Counted from the first letter of the stretch, positions 27,464 through 36,230 are shown. The stretch is DNA of 64,000 nt from an uncultured Shewanella sp. (GCF_947501665.1 NZ_CANMWS010000025.1:20389-84388), one strand, 5' to 3'. Numbers and translations: made by a program. Notes: a model not told the origin generated them from the letters alone.

Positions 27464-28705
27464 ATGCTGAAAATTTCAATGCATAACCTGTTTTCGTTTA
27501 AAAAATTAGCACAGACATTCATCACGAAATTACCTACTTTACTGTTAACCAGTCTCATTCTTTTTTCTGCGACTTTATCAGCTGCTGAAGTGACTCAATT
27601 GGATGAGAGTCTGGTTCGCGTGGATAATCGCTCTACGGCGCAGCGAAACGAAGGGATTAAAAAGGCCTTTGATAATGTTGTGCTAAAAAATTCTGGGTTA
27701 CAAAGTGCGCTTAAAAACCCTTTAGTGATGGCAAAGCATAATAATCCCAATGCCTTGATGACTCAGTATGGTTATCAAGAAAAAGAGGGACAATTATACC
27801 TAAAAGTGAATTTTGATAACCGCCGCATTGTGGACTTACTCAGACAAGCGAATTTACCTGTGTGGGGTAAGCAGCGTCCCTTGACATTAATTTGGTTAGT
27901 CAGTGATGATGAAATGGACCAACGCCAGATTATGAGCGATGGTTCCAGTAGCCAAGTAAAACAAGATTTCTCACGTCAAGCGAGTAATCGTGGTATGCCC
28001 TTTCTATTTCCTTTGATGGACCTTGATGACTCTATGCGCATTAGTGTCAGTGATGTCAGAGGGATGTTTGTGGATACGATTGCAAAGGCTTCTCGGCGTT
28101 ATCAAGCCGACTTTTTTATTATGGCATCGATACAAAGTAATGGTAACAGTGTGAACTATGCACTTAGTCTTTACCCTAAAACGGTTGATGCAGCCTCAAG
28201 TGCGCCATTGTTGTCGATGAACAGTGATGCGCAAAATGTTAACTTGGCTATCAGTGCGATGATGGCGAAAATCAGTGAATATTATGTGGATCAATATGCG
28301 ACTGTGGACTCTGGAACACAATTAACCACTCAAGTGACGTTCTCAGGTGTTAATAATATTAATCAACTGGTGGCGCTTGAGCACTATATTGGACAATTAA
28401 GAGCCATAAAGTCAGCACAACTGGTTAAAATGAAAGGGGACACTATTACTTATGACTTCTCCCTGTTTAGTACCCAAGCTGATTTATTTCGTGTCATGGA
28501 TTTAGAGCCAAGGCTGACGCCTCTTTCTAAGGCTGCGGAACCTCAACTGGCGGCGGCAAGTTCTACCGCTAATAATACGACGGGTAGCATGAATGATGAT
28601 GTACCAGCGTCAAATACCATGAGGAGAGGGATAGAGATGCCTACTGAGAGCCTGAAACCTTTTTCTGTACCGACTGCGACGATTTATCAATGGAAAGGAC
28701 ATTAG
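27464..28705 (+). CDS. DUF2066 domain protein
   Basis: 413 residues with an N-terminal signal peptide or anchor (LLLTSLILFSATLSAAEV near 25-42). The conserved-looking N-terminal half includes VRVDNRSTAQRNEGIKKAFD, VKVNFDNRRIVDLLRQANLP and PLTLIWLVSDD, the pattern I associate with DUF2066, a periplasmic family of unknown function. The C-terminal tail (about 360-413) is low-complexity Ala/Ser/Asn/Thr. It lies 59 bases upstream of hda; DUF2066-hda neighbours are common in Vibrio and Shewanella. Co-transcription with hda is likely. Confidence 0.8.
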   Translation: MLKISMHNLFSFKKLAQTFITKLPTLLLTSLILFSATLSAAEVTQLDESLVRVDNRSTAQRNEGIKKAFDNVVLKNSGLQSALKNPLVMAKHNNPNALMTQYGYQEKEGQLYLKVNFDNRRIVDLLRQANLPVWGKQRPLTLIWLVSDDEMDQRQIMSDGSSSQVKQDFSRQASNRGMPFLFPLMDLDDSMRISVSDVRGMFVDTIAKASRRYQADFFIMASIQSNGNSVNYALSLYPKTVDAASSAPLLSMNSDAQNVNLAISAMMAKISEYYVDQYATVDSGTQLTTQVTFSGVNNINQLVALEHYIGQLRAIKSAQLVKMKGDTITYDFSLFSTQADLFRVMDLEPRLTPLSKAAEPQLAAASSTANNTTGSMNDDVPASNTMRRGIEMPTESLKPFSVPTATIYQWKGH

Positions 28706-28764
28706 TCTCCGTGCATGTTAACATAGAGGCAGTAAATATTATTAACGTATTGAGACTTATCTGA

Positions 28765-29475
28765 GTGAAGTCAAGTTCGCCTTTACAATTATCATTGCCT
28801 GTATCTCTGCCTGATGATGAAACGTTTCACAGTTATTATCCGGCTGCTGGTAATGATGAACTCATTCAATGCTTGCAAGATTGTGCCCAAGGAAAAGCAA
28901 AACAAGCCGTTTTTGTGTGGGGACCAGAAAAATCAGGCCGCACCCATTTAATGCATGCTGCTTGTGCTCAGGCTAATGATTTAGGCCGCAGTAGTTTTTA
29001 TATTCCGTTAGGCATACATGCCAGCATTTCTACTGCTTTATTAGAAGGCTTAGAGAATATTGATTTGGTTTGTATCGATGATGTGGATGCCATTGCAGGC
29101 CATCCACTTTGGGAAGAAGCTATTTTTGATCTTTATAACAGGCTGATTGAGCAAGCTCACAGTGCCTTGATTGTGAGTGCAAAAGTATCACCGACTGACT
29201 CAGGTTTTGTTCTCCCTGATTTAGTGTCACGCATGCAATGGGGATTGAACTATCAATTACAGCCTATGGCAGATGAAGAGAAACTTGCCGCATTGCAAAG
29301 ACGCTCGGCCATGCGAGGCTTACAGTTACCAGATGATGTTGGGCGATTTTTATTGAACCGTTTAGCGCGAGATCTGAGAACCTTATTTGACGTACTCGAT
29401 AGACTCGATAAAGCCTCACTCATCCACCAAAGAAAATTGACCATTCCTTTCGTCAAAGAGATGCTGCGCTTATAG
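28765..29475 (+). CDS. hda: DnaA regulatory inactivator Hda
   Basis: 236 residues. Hda binds the DNA-loaded sliding clamp and stimulates ATP hydrolysis by DnaA, preventing re-initiation. The clamp-binding motif QLSLPV is at residues 8-13, followed by the AAA+ domain: VWGPEKSGRTHLMHAAC (Walker A), LVCIDDVDAIAG (Walker B), and the sensor/arginine region RRSAMRGLQLPDDVGRFLLNR and RDLRTLFDVLDRLDKASL. It lacks DnaA's DNA-binding domain, as Hda should. The start is GTG 28765, giving the clamp motif its usual place near the N-terminus; the ribosome site is weak. A bidirectional terminator follows. Confidence 0.93.
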   Translation: MKSSSPLQLSLPVSLPDDETFHSYYPAAGNDELIQCLQDCAQGKAKQAVFVWGPEKSGRTHLMHAACAQANDLGRSSFYIPLGIHASISTALLEGLENIDLVCIDDVDAIAGHPLWEEAIFDLYNRLIEQAHSALIVSAKVSPTDSGFVLPDLVSRMQWGLNYQLQPMADEEKLAALQRRSAMRGLQLPDDVGRFLLNRLARDLRTLFDVLDRLDKASLIHQRKLTIPFVKEMLRL

Positions 29476-29522
29476 TGGCTTCAAGGTTGTTTGACACTCA
29501 TTAACCTGAATTTGCGTGAACC

Positions 29523-29553
29523 AAAAAGCCCATTAGAAAATCATGGGCTTTTT
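29523..29553. terminator. bidirectional terminator between hda and the convergent lipoprotein gene
   Basis: Stem AAAAAGCCCAT / ATGGGCTTTTT with a 9-base loop. The A run on one side and T run on the other let it serve hda on the plus strand and the convergent gene ending at 29589 on the minus strand. Confidence 0.88.
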
Positions 29554-29588
29554 GTCTTTTTGATTGAAATAACGAGGGAAGTCAATGA

Positions 29589-31658
29589 TTAACGTTCACC
29601 ACTGAATGTTAACGGTGGATGAGTAATGAGTGGATTGCTATGCTCTCCTGTGACTGGTGATATGTTGTTGAGTTTGTCCATGTCGTTGTTTGTATTGATA
29701 GCCTTATTGAACAGGCTGTTGACTGACGTGTTGACTGACGTGTTAGTTGTCAGTGTTAAGCTTTGTGCCCATGTGGAACCAGACGTGAATGAAATGGGCG
29801 CGGGCAGGGCATTGCGGATCACTTGAGCATTTATTGTGGGTAAAATAGAGGCGCCAATCAGCGCAAATCGCTCAGACACTTTGTCTTCACCAATACGGCC
29901 ACGTTGTCCCCAACTGAGGGTGATATTATTGGCCGTCGCATTAGCGGGTTTATCGGTGACGGCAATATCTCTTTGAATACCAAACCGATAACTCATCATG
30001 GCTTCTTCAAATAGCATGGCCATGTCTTCTTGTTGGCTGCTATAAGCATAATAAGCATTGGCATGATCTTGACTAAAAAAACCACTGATATCATCCGGTG
30101 TGTAGGCTTGCTGTGTGCTTGTTGCATCTTCACCTTTAAAACTCACATTAGCCAAATCGAGTAGAGGCGCGCTGGTGAGTGGACTTTGTTGCATCAGTTT
30201 CGTTGAAATCAACAAGTCTGCTTTACTTATCCATTCAAAGTCATCGATGAGTTTAGGACCTTGTAATTGGCTATGCAGTTCGACAGGGAAATAATCATTA
30301 GCATGAGCTAACTCATGGTATAGCAAAGAGGCTAACTCGGGTGTGAGTGAATCAAGGGAGCGTGCACCTCTATTGGCGATAGAGTAATATTCAGAGGCAT
30401 AATCATTATCTTTGACGTATCGCCAAGGGATCAAGAAATTGAGCGATTCACCAAACTGACTTCGATAATCTGACTCTTCGCTAATGGTATCTCGCTGGCT
30501 GGCCGTGAGCCATAAATTATCAGGATCTAAATAGATGGCGCCCGTTAACGCCCAATAAAAAGAGGGGCGAATATCGGTGCTTATCACGATAGCGGTGACT
30601 GATTGCAATAGCGTTAAGAAATCACCGTGAGGATCCATTTGCTCAAGAAATTGCATAAAGTTATCAGCCATCCATTCATGGGAGACTAATAAACGGGCTT
30701 TAATGGCGGCTTTCATTGCATCCTCACTGTCTTGTTGACCAATTAAGGGCAAGGTTGATAATAAACAGCTTTCCGTCAACTCGTTGTGATAAACGCATTG
30801 CTCAAGAGCATTGGCATAAGGCGAGTTAGCCTGATAGGCAAAGGTGTGAGCGATGGCTTGTGGAAAGTAAGTCGATGTAATGGGATTTTCAGCTGTGATC
30901 AGTATGTGTACATCATCAATGACGGTGGTTCCATTAATGGTGGCAATGGCGCTTAATGTACTGAGGGTGTCTGTAGTGACGTTAGGTGCGGTGAATAGGG
31001 GTCTATCTATTTCGCTAAAATCAACCAATAAATCAGGACCTGTGGCAATACACCAAGTTAAATCCGTCATGGCTGCAGTATCGCTCATCAAATGGTGGCG
31101 CAGGCTCACAAGAGTGCCTTGGGGGGCTTGATGACTGACTCTGACTTGGGCATTGTTTGATTTGAGTGCGTTGACAGTAATATTGACACTTTCTTGCCAA
31201 GTTAGCTGGGCGGCATCTTGCGCTGTGTTTATTTCAGTCACCGTGACTTGCAAAGTATAAGTCCCCTCATCGCTGGCTTCAAAGGCTAATAAAGGACTGT
31301 GGGGGGAAAGCAACGTGAGTGGTTCGCCATCGAGCTGTTGCCAAGTATAGTGATAATCAGCGCTGTTGCGGTTTATTTGCGCTAAAATAGCACCAGATTG
31401 CTCCGCGTAATAGGCAGGTTCGATTTGAAATGCCAGGTCTGAATCGGTGTTAATCAAAGTCAAACCTGAGTTTGTGGCTGCAGTGTCAGTTAAGGTTTCA
31501 CACCGAGCAACATTGGCATTTATATTGTTACTCGGGGCGCCATTATCTAAGGTATCATTATTATTGCTGTTGGTATCGTCACCTCCGCCGCCACAGGCGG
31601 TGAGGGCAAGCGTTAAGCTTAAGCTCAGCAGAAGGCGAGATAAAGAAGAAAGTTCCAT
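29589..31658 (-). CDS. lipoprotein with HExxH metallopeptidase-like motif
   Basis: 689 residues. A lipoprotein signal peptide ends in LALTAC-GGGGDD, then a Asn/Asp-rich linker and a PKD/Ig-like region (about 60-260; YTWQQLDGEPLTLLSPHSP, FEASDEGTYTLQVTVTE). The C-terminal half is helical and carries LLYHELAHANDYF, a HExxH zinc motif, with downstream QQEDMAMLFEEAMMSYRFG as a possible third-ligand helix. This fits a surface-anchored zinc metallopeptidase, but the zincin subfamily is not recognised and no activity is proven. The last 70 residues are Asn/Thr/Ser-rich. The gene converges on hda at a shared terminator. Confidence 0.6.
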   Translation of the reverse strand: MELSSLSRLLLSLSLTLALTACGGGGDDTNSNNNDTLDNGAPSNNINANVARCETLTDTAATNSGLTLINTDSDLAFQIEPAYYAEQSGAILAQINRNSADYHYTWQQLDGEPLTLLSPHSPLLAFEASDEGTYTLQVTVTEINTAQDAAQLTWQESVNITVNALKSNNAQVRVSHQAPQGTLVSLRHHLMSDTAAMTDLTWCIATGPDLLVDFSEIDRPLFTAPNVTTDTLSTLSAIATINGTTVIDDVHILITAENPITSTYFPQAIAHTFAYQANSPYANALEQCVYHNELTESCLLSTLPLIGQQDSEDAMKAAIKARLLVSHEWMADNFMQFLEQMDPHGDFLTLLQSVTAIVISTDIRPSFYWALTGAIYLDPDNLWLTASQRDTISEESDYRSQFGESLNFLIPWRYVKDNDYASEYYSIANRGARSLDSLTPELASLLYHELAHANDYFPVELHSQLQGPKLIDDFEWISKADLLISTKLMQQSPLTSAPLLDLANVSFKGEDATSTQQAYTPDDISGFFSQDHANAYYAYSSQQEDMAMLFEEAMMSYRFGIQRDIAVTDKPANATANNITLSWGQRGRIGEDKVSERFALIGASILPTINAQVIRNALPAPISFTSGSTWAQSLTLTTNTSVNTSVNSLFNKAINTNNDMDKLNNISPVTGEHSNPLITHPPLTFSGER

Positions 31659-32276
31659 TTGAGACTTGTCCTTATTTAATTGTTTTTATTTTCTATTTAT
31701 CTAAATTTTTCAAATTGACATCAATATAACATAAGTGATCTAGCTTGGGTATGTGGGCTAAAATTGTGAGTTCCCACTCACATTGGGGCTTATTAAAAAC
31801 TAGCGTTTGGCCTCAGTGGTATTAGTGAGTGTGTTTCAACTTGTGACCTTATTGGTATTGATTGCCTGCCGCAGGCTTATGTGCGAATACAAAAATAACT
31901 CGCCGTAAATATGTCCCTATAGGCTCAAACGGAAACATCCGTGTTTCCGATGGTTATTTTTATATTCACACTGATTTTAAAAGCGAAAAGCGAAAAGCGA
32001 AAAGCAAAAAGCACAAGTAGTATGTTTCTTCGAATGGGTTTTTCTATTGGTATTTAATCCATTAAATTGTGATTGGGTTCAAGGTCTTTGTTTTTAGTTA
32101 TTCTTGTTCTAAACATTTTGCTTACAAAGGTAACGGTGAGGTGGTATTTTGCTTGGCTAGCGTAAAGACGCTGGGCTAGCAGTGTACTCTGGTTTAGTGA
32201 TTTGTTTGAAAAAACTGTTTCAAAGAATTGGCTGTCTGGAAGATTATCCTGCTGTTGAATAAGCTGTTATGTTTCT
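31659..32276. other. 618-base intergenic region with short repeats
   Basis: No gene is seen. It contains an 8-bp hairpin CGGAAACA / TGTTTCCG at 31930-31949 without a T run, and the heptamer array at 31979-32013. The rest is AT-rich and unassigned. Confidence 0.6.
31979..32013 (+). repeat. five tandem copies of a heptamer (AAAAGCG/A)
   Basis: Three exact AAAAGCG units followed by two AAAAGCA units, 35 bases with no interruption. It lies in a non-coding region, and length variation by slippage is expected. Confidence 0.9.
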
Positions 32277-32936
32277 ATGGAGGTTTCATTGCCAATCGTA
32301 ATTGCATTAGTCATATTTGCTTTAGTGGCTCCATTTTTACTAAAACTTTATGTCACTAATATTCCAGGTGAAATTATCGGGAGCATTGATGGTTGGTTGA
32401 GTTTTCTTGGTGGGTATTCAGGAGGAATCTTGGCATTCCTAGCTGCTTACATGATATTCAATAAGCAAAGAACTGAAAATGTCAGGCCATTTTTGATTAC
32501 AGAACCACTATTGGCCAATAGCAATTCAAAATCATGCCTCTATTTTCTTGAAAAATATGATATCAAAGTTGATCCAAACACTTATAAAACTAGCGATTTA
32601 AATCGGGACGATACCTTTATAGATTTCGCACTCAAAAATATTGGTATAGGCCCAGCTTTAGATGTCAGTATATTCAATTCAAAAGGCACAAAGATTGCTT
32701 TAGCGGATCGATCTACTGTGTTTTTCCAAGAGTTTGATTCTTTAGGACATGTTACACCTAATGAGCATATGAGCTGGATATTTTGCATTGACTCAAACTT
32801 AGCTGATAAAAATGGTGAATATAAAGAGGAGCTTACTTTAAAATACATGGATATATTTAAAAATAAACATACTCATAAGCTCCATATTTTCCTTAACAAG
32901 CCAAGCGGTAAAGCGGGTATTAGTTTAAAAACATAA
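32277..32936 (+). CDS. orphan protein with two N-terminal membrane helices
   Basis: 219 residues. Hydrophobic helices lie at about 4-24 (LPIVIALVIFALVAPFLLKL) and 39-61 (LSFLGGYSGGILAFLAAYMI), followed by a basic NKQRTE edge and a soluble, probably beta-sandwich cytoplasmic domain containing FIDFALKNIGIGPALDVSIF. This layout is common in uncharacterised proteins of accessory regions; no named family is recognised. The start is uncertain: ATG 32277 overlaps a strong GGAGG (32279-32283), which is well placed for the in-frame TTG at 32289. The gene is isolated between two gene-free stretches, and its base composition and orphan state suggest a laterally acquired cargo gene. Confidence 0.6.
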   Translation: MEVSLPIVIALVIFALVAPFLLKLYVTNIPGEIIGSIDGWLSFLGGYSGGILAFLAAYMIFNKQRTENVRPFLITEPLLANSNSKSCLYFLEKYDIKVDPNTYKTSDLNRDDTFIDFALKNIGIGPALDVSIFNSKGTKIALADRSTVFFQEFDSLGHVTPNEHMSWIFCIDSNLADKNGEYKEELTLKYMDIFKNKHTHKLHIFLNKPSGKAGISLKT

Positions 32937-33322
32937 CAAGCTGTTTAACAAACAACCAAGCCACCCATTGTTAAATAGCGATATACGGATCTAAAATTAT
33001 TCGGACATATATAGACGCTCCCGTTGAGTCAGGCCTGTTTTGACTTTTGAAAGCCAAAGACATCTAGCCAAGGACTTAATAGGCTTTGGTTATTCAAATT
33101 AACTATACCTCTTCAGTGCGTAGTCAGTTGTTGTCTAGTCGATAAGGCTGAGGACTGGTTTTATGGCATGGCTCAAAAAATAGCCTGCCAACTGGTTTAA
33201 AACTAAAGGCCATATTTTTGTTCGAAATAATCAATAAAATCATATAAAATATAGCGGATTATAGATGTGAAGTATTACATTTTTTGCATCTATGCACAGG
33301 ACAAAATAATAATGGAATATTT
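32937..33322. other. 386-base intergenic region
   Basis: Nothing recognisable was found here: no terminator with a T run, no RNA gene, and no match to the other repeats of the window. Confidence 0.5.
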
Positions 33323-34063
33323 ATGGATTTTATCAATCAGTATCAGCAGCAAGGATTAACTCAACCTATTAGCATTAAACCCACTCTAAAAATGCATGCA
33401 TTATTATGGGGAGGAGGATCATTTCTTTTAGGCGGGTGTGTCGTCGCATTATTTAGTGAGGAGCTTAAAACACAATTAATCGGATTAGGGGGCGGGCTAT
33501 TTTTTGGATTTGCGATTATTATTTGTGCCAGTGCATTACTTAGAAGTCAATCGAGAGGATTAGTCGAATTTTCAGAAGATGGCTTATGGCTTTCTACGAT
33601 AGGGATGACTTTACCTTGGCATTCACTGGGTCCAGCTTGGGTGAATGTGACTAAGCATGATGGGGGGAAAACGAAAGATGTCGTGTTTATTGTTAAAGAC
33701 ATCGACCGTTATATTACCAACCTGAGTTTTATTCCACGTATTCACTTAAGGCTCTTGAAACGGACGTTGGAAATAGGTAAAGGTGGGTCAATCGATTTAG
33801 GCTTAGGGGCTTTATTTCATTTTTTAGATGAAAAAAGTGCCTTTAAAAAATTAACTCATCAGCTTGAATATGCTCGTGATCAAGCGCAATCGGATCCATC
33901 GGCGATACTATTGAATATTCCAGTTCCTTTTCGACTTGGTATTGATCCTCAGTCATTGGTTGCAATCATCAATTTAGAGCAATCAAAACAAACGATGGAT
34001 ATTGATTCAGCTAACAACTCAGGATTTAAAAATCAGAATATTTCTAATGGAAGTGCAAGTTGA
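33323..34063 (+). CDS. membrane protein of unknown function
   Basis: 246 residues from ATG 33323, preferred over an in-frame start 39 bases upstream because it follows a TGGA-type ribosome site and gives a natural N-terminus (MDFINQYQQQ). Two membrane helices (about 25-70: ALLWGGGSFLLGGCVVALF and LIGLGGGLFFGFAIIICASA) are followed by a soluble PH-like region (LVEFSEDGLWLSTIGMTLPW). Two hydrophobic helices then a beta domain is typical of small YdbS/STM3941-like proteins; this comparison is loose. The C-terminus is low-complexity Asn/Ser. It may be co-transcribed with the 64-residue membrane protein 32 bases downstream. Confidence 0.6.
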   Translation: MDFINQYQQQGLTQPISIKPTLKMHALLWGGGSFLLGGCVVALFSEELKTQLIGLGGGLFFGFAIIICASALLRSQSRGLVEFSEDGLWLSTIGMTLPWHSLGPAWVNVTKHDGGKTKDVVFIVKDIDRYITNLSFIPRIHLRLLKRTLEIGKGGSIDLGLGALFHFLDEKSAFKKLTHQLEYARDQAQSDPSAILLNIPVPFRLGIDPQSLVAIINLEQSKQTMDIDSANNSGFKNQNISNGSAS

Positions 34064-34095
34064 GTAGATGATCATGTATAAAAGGCATTTTTCAG

Positions 34096-34290
34096 GTGTA
34101 TAGGGAAATCATTACGGACAATATTCAAGGGAAAACCCCTTTGTGGCAGGTTTTTTGGATCCAGAATGTGTTAATTGGTGGCATGTGGCAATGTGCGTTT
34201 AATGTTGGCTGGAAGGGGTGGGGTTATCTTGTTCGTGGGGCTTACATTGTTATCTTTTGTGTTGTTTTGTTCTCATTTCTTAAAGGTTAG
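34096..34290 (+). CDS. short membrane protein, probably internally deleted
   Basis: 64 residues from a GTG start. The opening GKTPLWQVFWIQNVLIG and the ending WQCAFNVGWKGWGYLVRG are both characteristic pieces of a small membrane protein family that, as I recall it, is about 100 residues with a middle membrane helix between them. Here the two pieces are joined almost directly, so the middle helix seems missing. If so, this is a deletion derivative that may or may not function. It lies 32 bases after the preceding membrane protein gene and before a bidirectional terminator. Confidence 0.5.
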   Translation: MYREIITDNIQGKTPLWQVFWIQNVLIGGMWQCAFNVGWKGWGYLVRGAYIVIFCVVLFSFLKG

Positions 34291-34402
34291 AAAGCGGCGT
34301 TGTGAACGGCCATGATTATTCTGAGCTTTAACATGTAAAAAAATCTTGGATGTGAAGCCATACTCGGTCACTAAACGGTATTCACTTTGCCGTTGCCTAA
34401 AC

Positions 34403-34438
34403 AAAAAAAAGTGGGGCAATCTGCTCACACTTTTTTAT
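34403..34438. terminator. bidirectional terminator
   Basis: An AAAAAAGTG...CACTTTTTT outer stem continues inward through GGGC/GCTC with one bulged A. The A and T runs allow use from both sides: for the plus-strand membrane genes ending at 34290 and the minus-strand operon ending at 34471. Confidence 0.8.
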
Positions 34439-34470
34439 ATTGATAAAAGCCGACTCACTTAATCCACCAA

Positions 34471-34899
34471 TCAGGTTTTTAAAATCTGTTTCATCTCAAA
34501 CAAAATGTCAGAAATTAAACTCACCGCACCATGGTGTAATTCTTTTTCATCTGTTGCGAGTAACAATAAATTCGCCGTCGATGATGCTTGACTCAATTTT
34601 CTACGTACATCTTCATTGTCTTCTTGGCTCAGCTCAGGCATAGGCACATTGTCTTCACAATCGGGATCAGGAATAAAGGCAGGCTGATCATCTCGGCCAA
34701 TCATAAATTCCTCATTCGACGAGTCTTGTACTAAGTAGTGGCGACTAATAAAACCAAATAACTTACATAACTTGCGTGTTGAAGGCTCACTTGCACCGCT
34801 TTGCCACTGGCTCACTTCCCCCTCTTTCACGTCCATGATTCTCGCTAAGTCAGCCACACTTAAATCAAAGCGCTTCGCAATACTCTTTAACTCTGTCAC
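34471..34899 (-). CDS. XRE-family helix-turn-helix regulator
   Basis: 142 residues. The N-terminal XRE-type helix-turn-helix is clear: FDLSVADLARIMDVKEGEVS with WQSGASEPSTRKLCKLF completing the five-helix fold (about residues 10-48). The remainder is acidic (PDPDCEDNVPMPELSQED) and then helical (LISDILFEMKQIL), probably an oligomerisation or sensing part. It is the last gene of a three-gene operon and overlaps the membrane-protein gene by four bases, so it likely regulates or is controlled with the repeat protein at 35589-36230. It shows no toxin-antitoxin partner. Confidence 0.8.
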   Translation of the reverse strand: MTELKSIAKRFDLSVADLARIMDVKEGEVSQWQSGASEPSTRKLCKLFGFISRHYLVQDSSNEEFMIGRDDQPAFIPDPDCEDNVPMPELSQEDNEDVRRKLSQASSTANLLLLATDEKELHHGAVSLISDILFEMKQILKT

Positions 34900-35579
34900 A
34901 GCCTTACTCCCTTAATTCTTTGTTTTTGGCTCATCCCCGCCTTTACTGCAAAATAACTGATCATCACCAGCACAACTATTTCCGAAATACTGATAGGCAA
35001 ACGTATATAACGATATAAGTCGTAAAAAAACGCAGGCTTCAAATCAGCAAAAGCACTGCCTAATGCCCCTTGATAGATCAACTCTTCAATCCCTGTCACT
35101 AAATTAAGTACAACAGCTATTCCATACACACCCAGCAATAAATATTCTTGAGCGAAGCGCTGATAATACACATTCAGCTTGAACACCTTCGCTATGGGGC
35201 CGCGATACCAAATCAAAGCCATCACTAACGCATCGAATCCAATATAAGTAAAATAAAAGCCCCAATTAGGTACTTGAGTTAATAAATATTCATTCAACCA
35301 CAATACATCTATCAATTTCATCACAGCGGGTATGGCAATTAAATACGCCCAATTGGGGAAGCGGCGGCACATGAGCACACTCATTGCTAACGCCAAAGCT
35401 AATCCTACATTAGACAACCATGCCCATTCTTCAAATAAAATAGTTATAATAAACAATAAACTAAAAATACTAGCAACCACAAAGGCTCCTAGCCATAACA
35501 GCGACTTGTGCTTAGCAAAGTAAATCACTCCCGAGCTGATCAGGCCAAGGCCTATCAGCACAACAACAAATACATCCAT
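34896..35579 (-). CDS. multi-pass membrane protein of the repeat-protein operon
   Basis: 227 residues with about seven hydrophobic helices (VVVLIGLGLISSGVIYFA at the start, then GAFVVASIFSLLFIITIL, and so on to IVVLVMISYFAVKAG) and a basic C-terminal tail (SQKQRIKGVRL). No transporter or enzyme motif is recognised; VYGIAVVLNLVTGIEELIYQ could be a conserved charge-bearing helix. Its ribosome site AGGGGA directly overlaps the stop region of the upstream repeat-protein gene, and its own 3' end overlaps the XRE gene by four bases, so the three genes are translationally coupled. A role in exporting, sensing or giving immunity to the repeat protein is inference. Confidence 0.7.
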   Translation of the reverse strand: MDVFVVVLIGLGLISSGVIYFAKHKSLLWLGAFVVASIFSLLFIITILFEEWAWLSNVGLALALAMSVLMCRRFPNWAYLIAIPAVMKLIDVLWLNEYLLTQVPNWGFYFTYIGFDALVMALIWYRGPIAKVFKLNVYYQRFAQEYLLLGVYGIAVVLNLVTGIEELIYQGALGSAFADLKPAFFYDLYRYIRLPISISEIVVLVMISYFAVKAGMSQKQRIKGVRL

Positions 35580-35588
35580 GCTAATCCC

Positions 35589-36230
35589 CTAGCTTCTAAC
35601 AAAAACAGCACTCACCTCACGTTTAGGCTGAGTTGTTCCACCACCCGTCATAGGCACTGGCGGTATCCATCCTTCCTCATCATCCAATAAAGCAAGATTC
35701 ACCTCACTTCTTGGTGGATTATTCCAACCATTCCCCAACGGCGATGGCGGTACCCATCCTTCCTCACTGTCTAATAAAACAAGATTTAATAATTCAGGTT
35801 CACCAGAGCCACCACCACCCAAAGGTAAAGGCGGCACCCATCCTTCCTCACCATTCAACAAAGCAAGATTCTCATTAGGCCTAGTGGGTTGAGTACCACC
35901 TCCACTCATAGGCACTGGCGGCAACCAACCGGCCTCACCACCGCCCAATAAAGCAAGATTCACATTCTCATTAGGCCTTGTAGGATTCCCACCGCCACCA
36001 CCACCCATAGGTGTCGGCGCTGGAATACTCACACTTAGGGGGCCGAGGGCGATGGCTTTTGACAAGGCTTGGCTGATACTTGATGTTGCTTGCGCATTGT
36101 GCAGGCTTACCAATAAATCGGCGGGGCTGAGCGCTTGGGTTGAAAGGGTAATGCTGACCACTTCGCTAGGTTGAGGTAAAGCTTGAGCCACATCAAGATT
36201 GTCAATATTTTGAGGCATGTCCATTATCAT
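35589..36230 (-). CDS. GW-PP repeat protein, possible multi-core peptide precursor
   Basis: 213 residues. Residues 1-70 form a leader-like helical region without a signal peptide (NIDNLDVAQALPQPSEVV, SISQALSKAIALGPLSVS). Residues 74-203 consist of four imperfect repeats whose GW dipeptides sit at 101, 130, 158 and 187, a spacing of 28-29. Each repeat reads roughly NLALL-x-x-x-EEGW-x-PP-x-P(M/L)-GGGG-linker, and a fifth partial linker ends the protein (TTQPKREVSAVFVRS). Arrays of conserved cores between Gly/Pro linkers recall multi-core peptide precursors, but no maturation enzyme (radical SAM, YcaO, lanthionine synthetase) lies nearby, so a structural or binding protein is equally possible. 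It is first in an operon with a membrane protein and an XRE regulator. No known family is recognised. Confidence 0.7.
   Translation of the reverse strand: MIMDMPQNIDNLDVAQALPQPSEVVSITLSTQALSPADLLVSLHNAQATSSISQALSKAIALGPLSVSIPAPTPMGGGGGGNPTRPNENVNLALLGGGEAGWLPPVPMSGGGTQPTRPNENLALLNGEEGWVPPLPLGGGGSGEPELLNLVLLDSEEGWVPPSPLGNGWNNPPRSEVNLALLDDEEGWIPPVPMTGGGTTQPKREVSAVFVRS
35622..36011 (-). repeat. coding repeat array, units of about 87 bases
   Basis: This segment encodes residues 74-203 of the repeat protein. It contains four full units, about 28-29 codons each, recognised by EAGWLPP, EEGWVPP, EEGWVPP and EEGWIPP, plus a partial linker. The DNA repeats are diverged at silent sites, so the array is not a fresh duplication. 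Confidence 0.85.
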
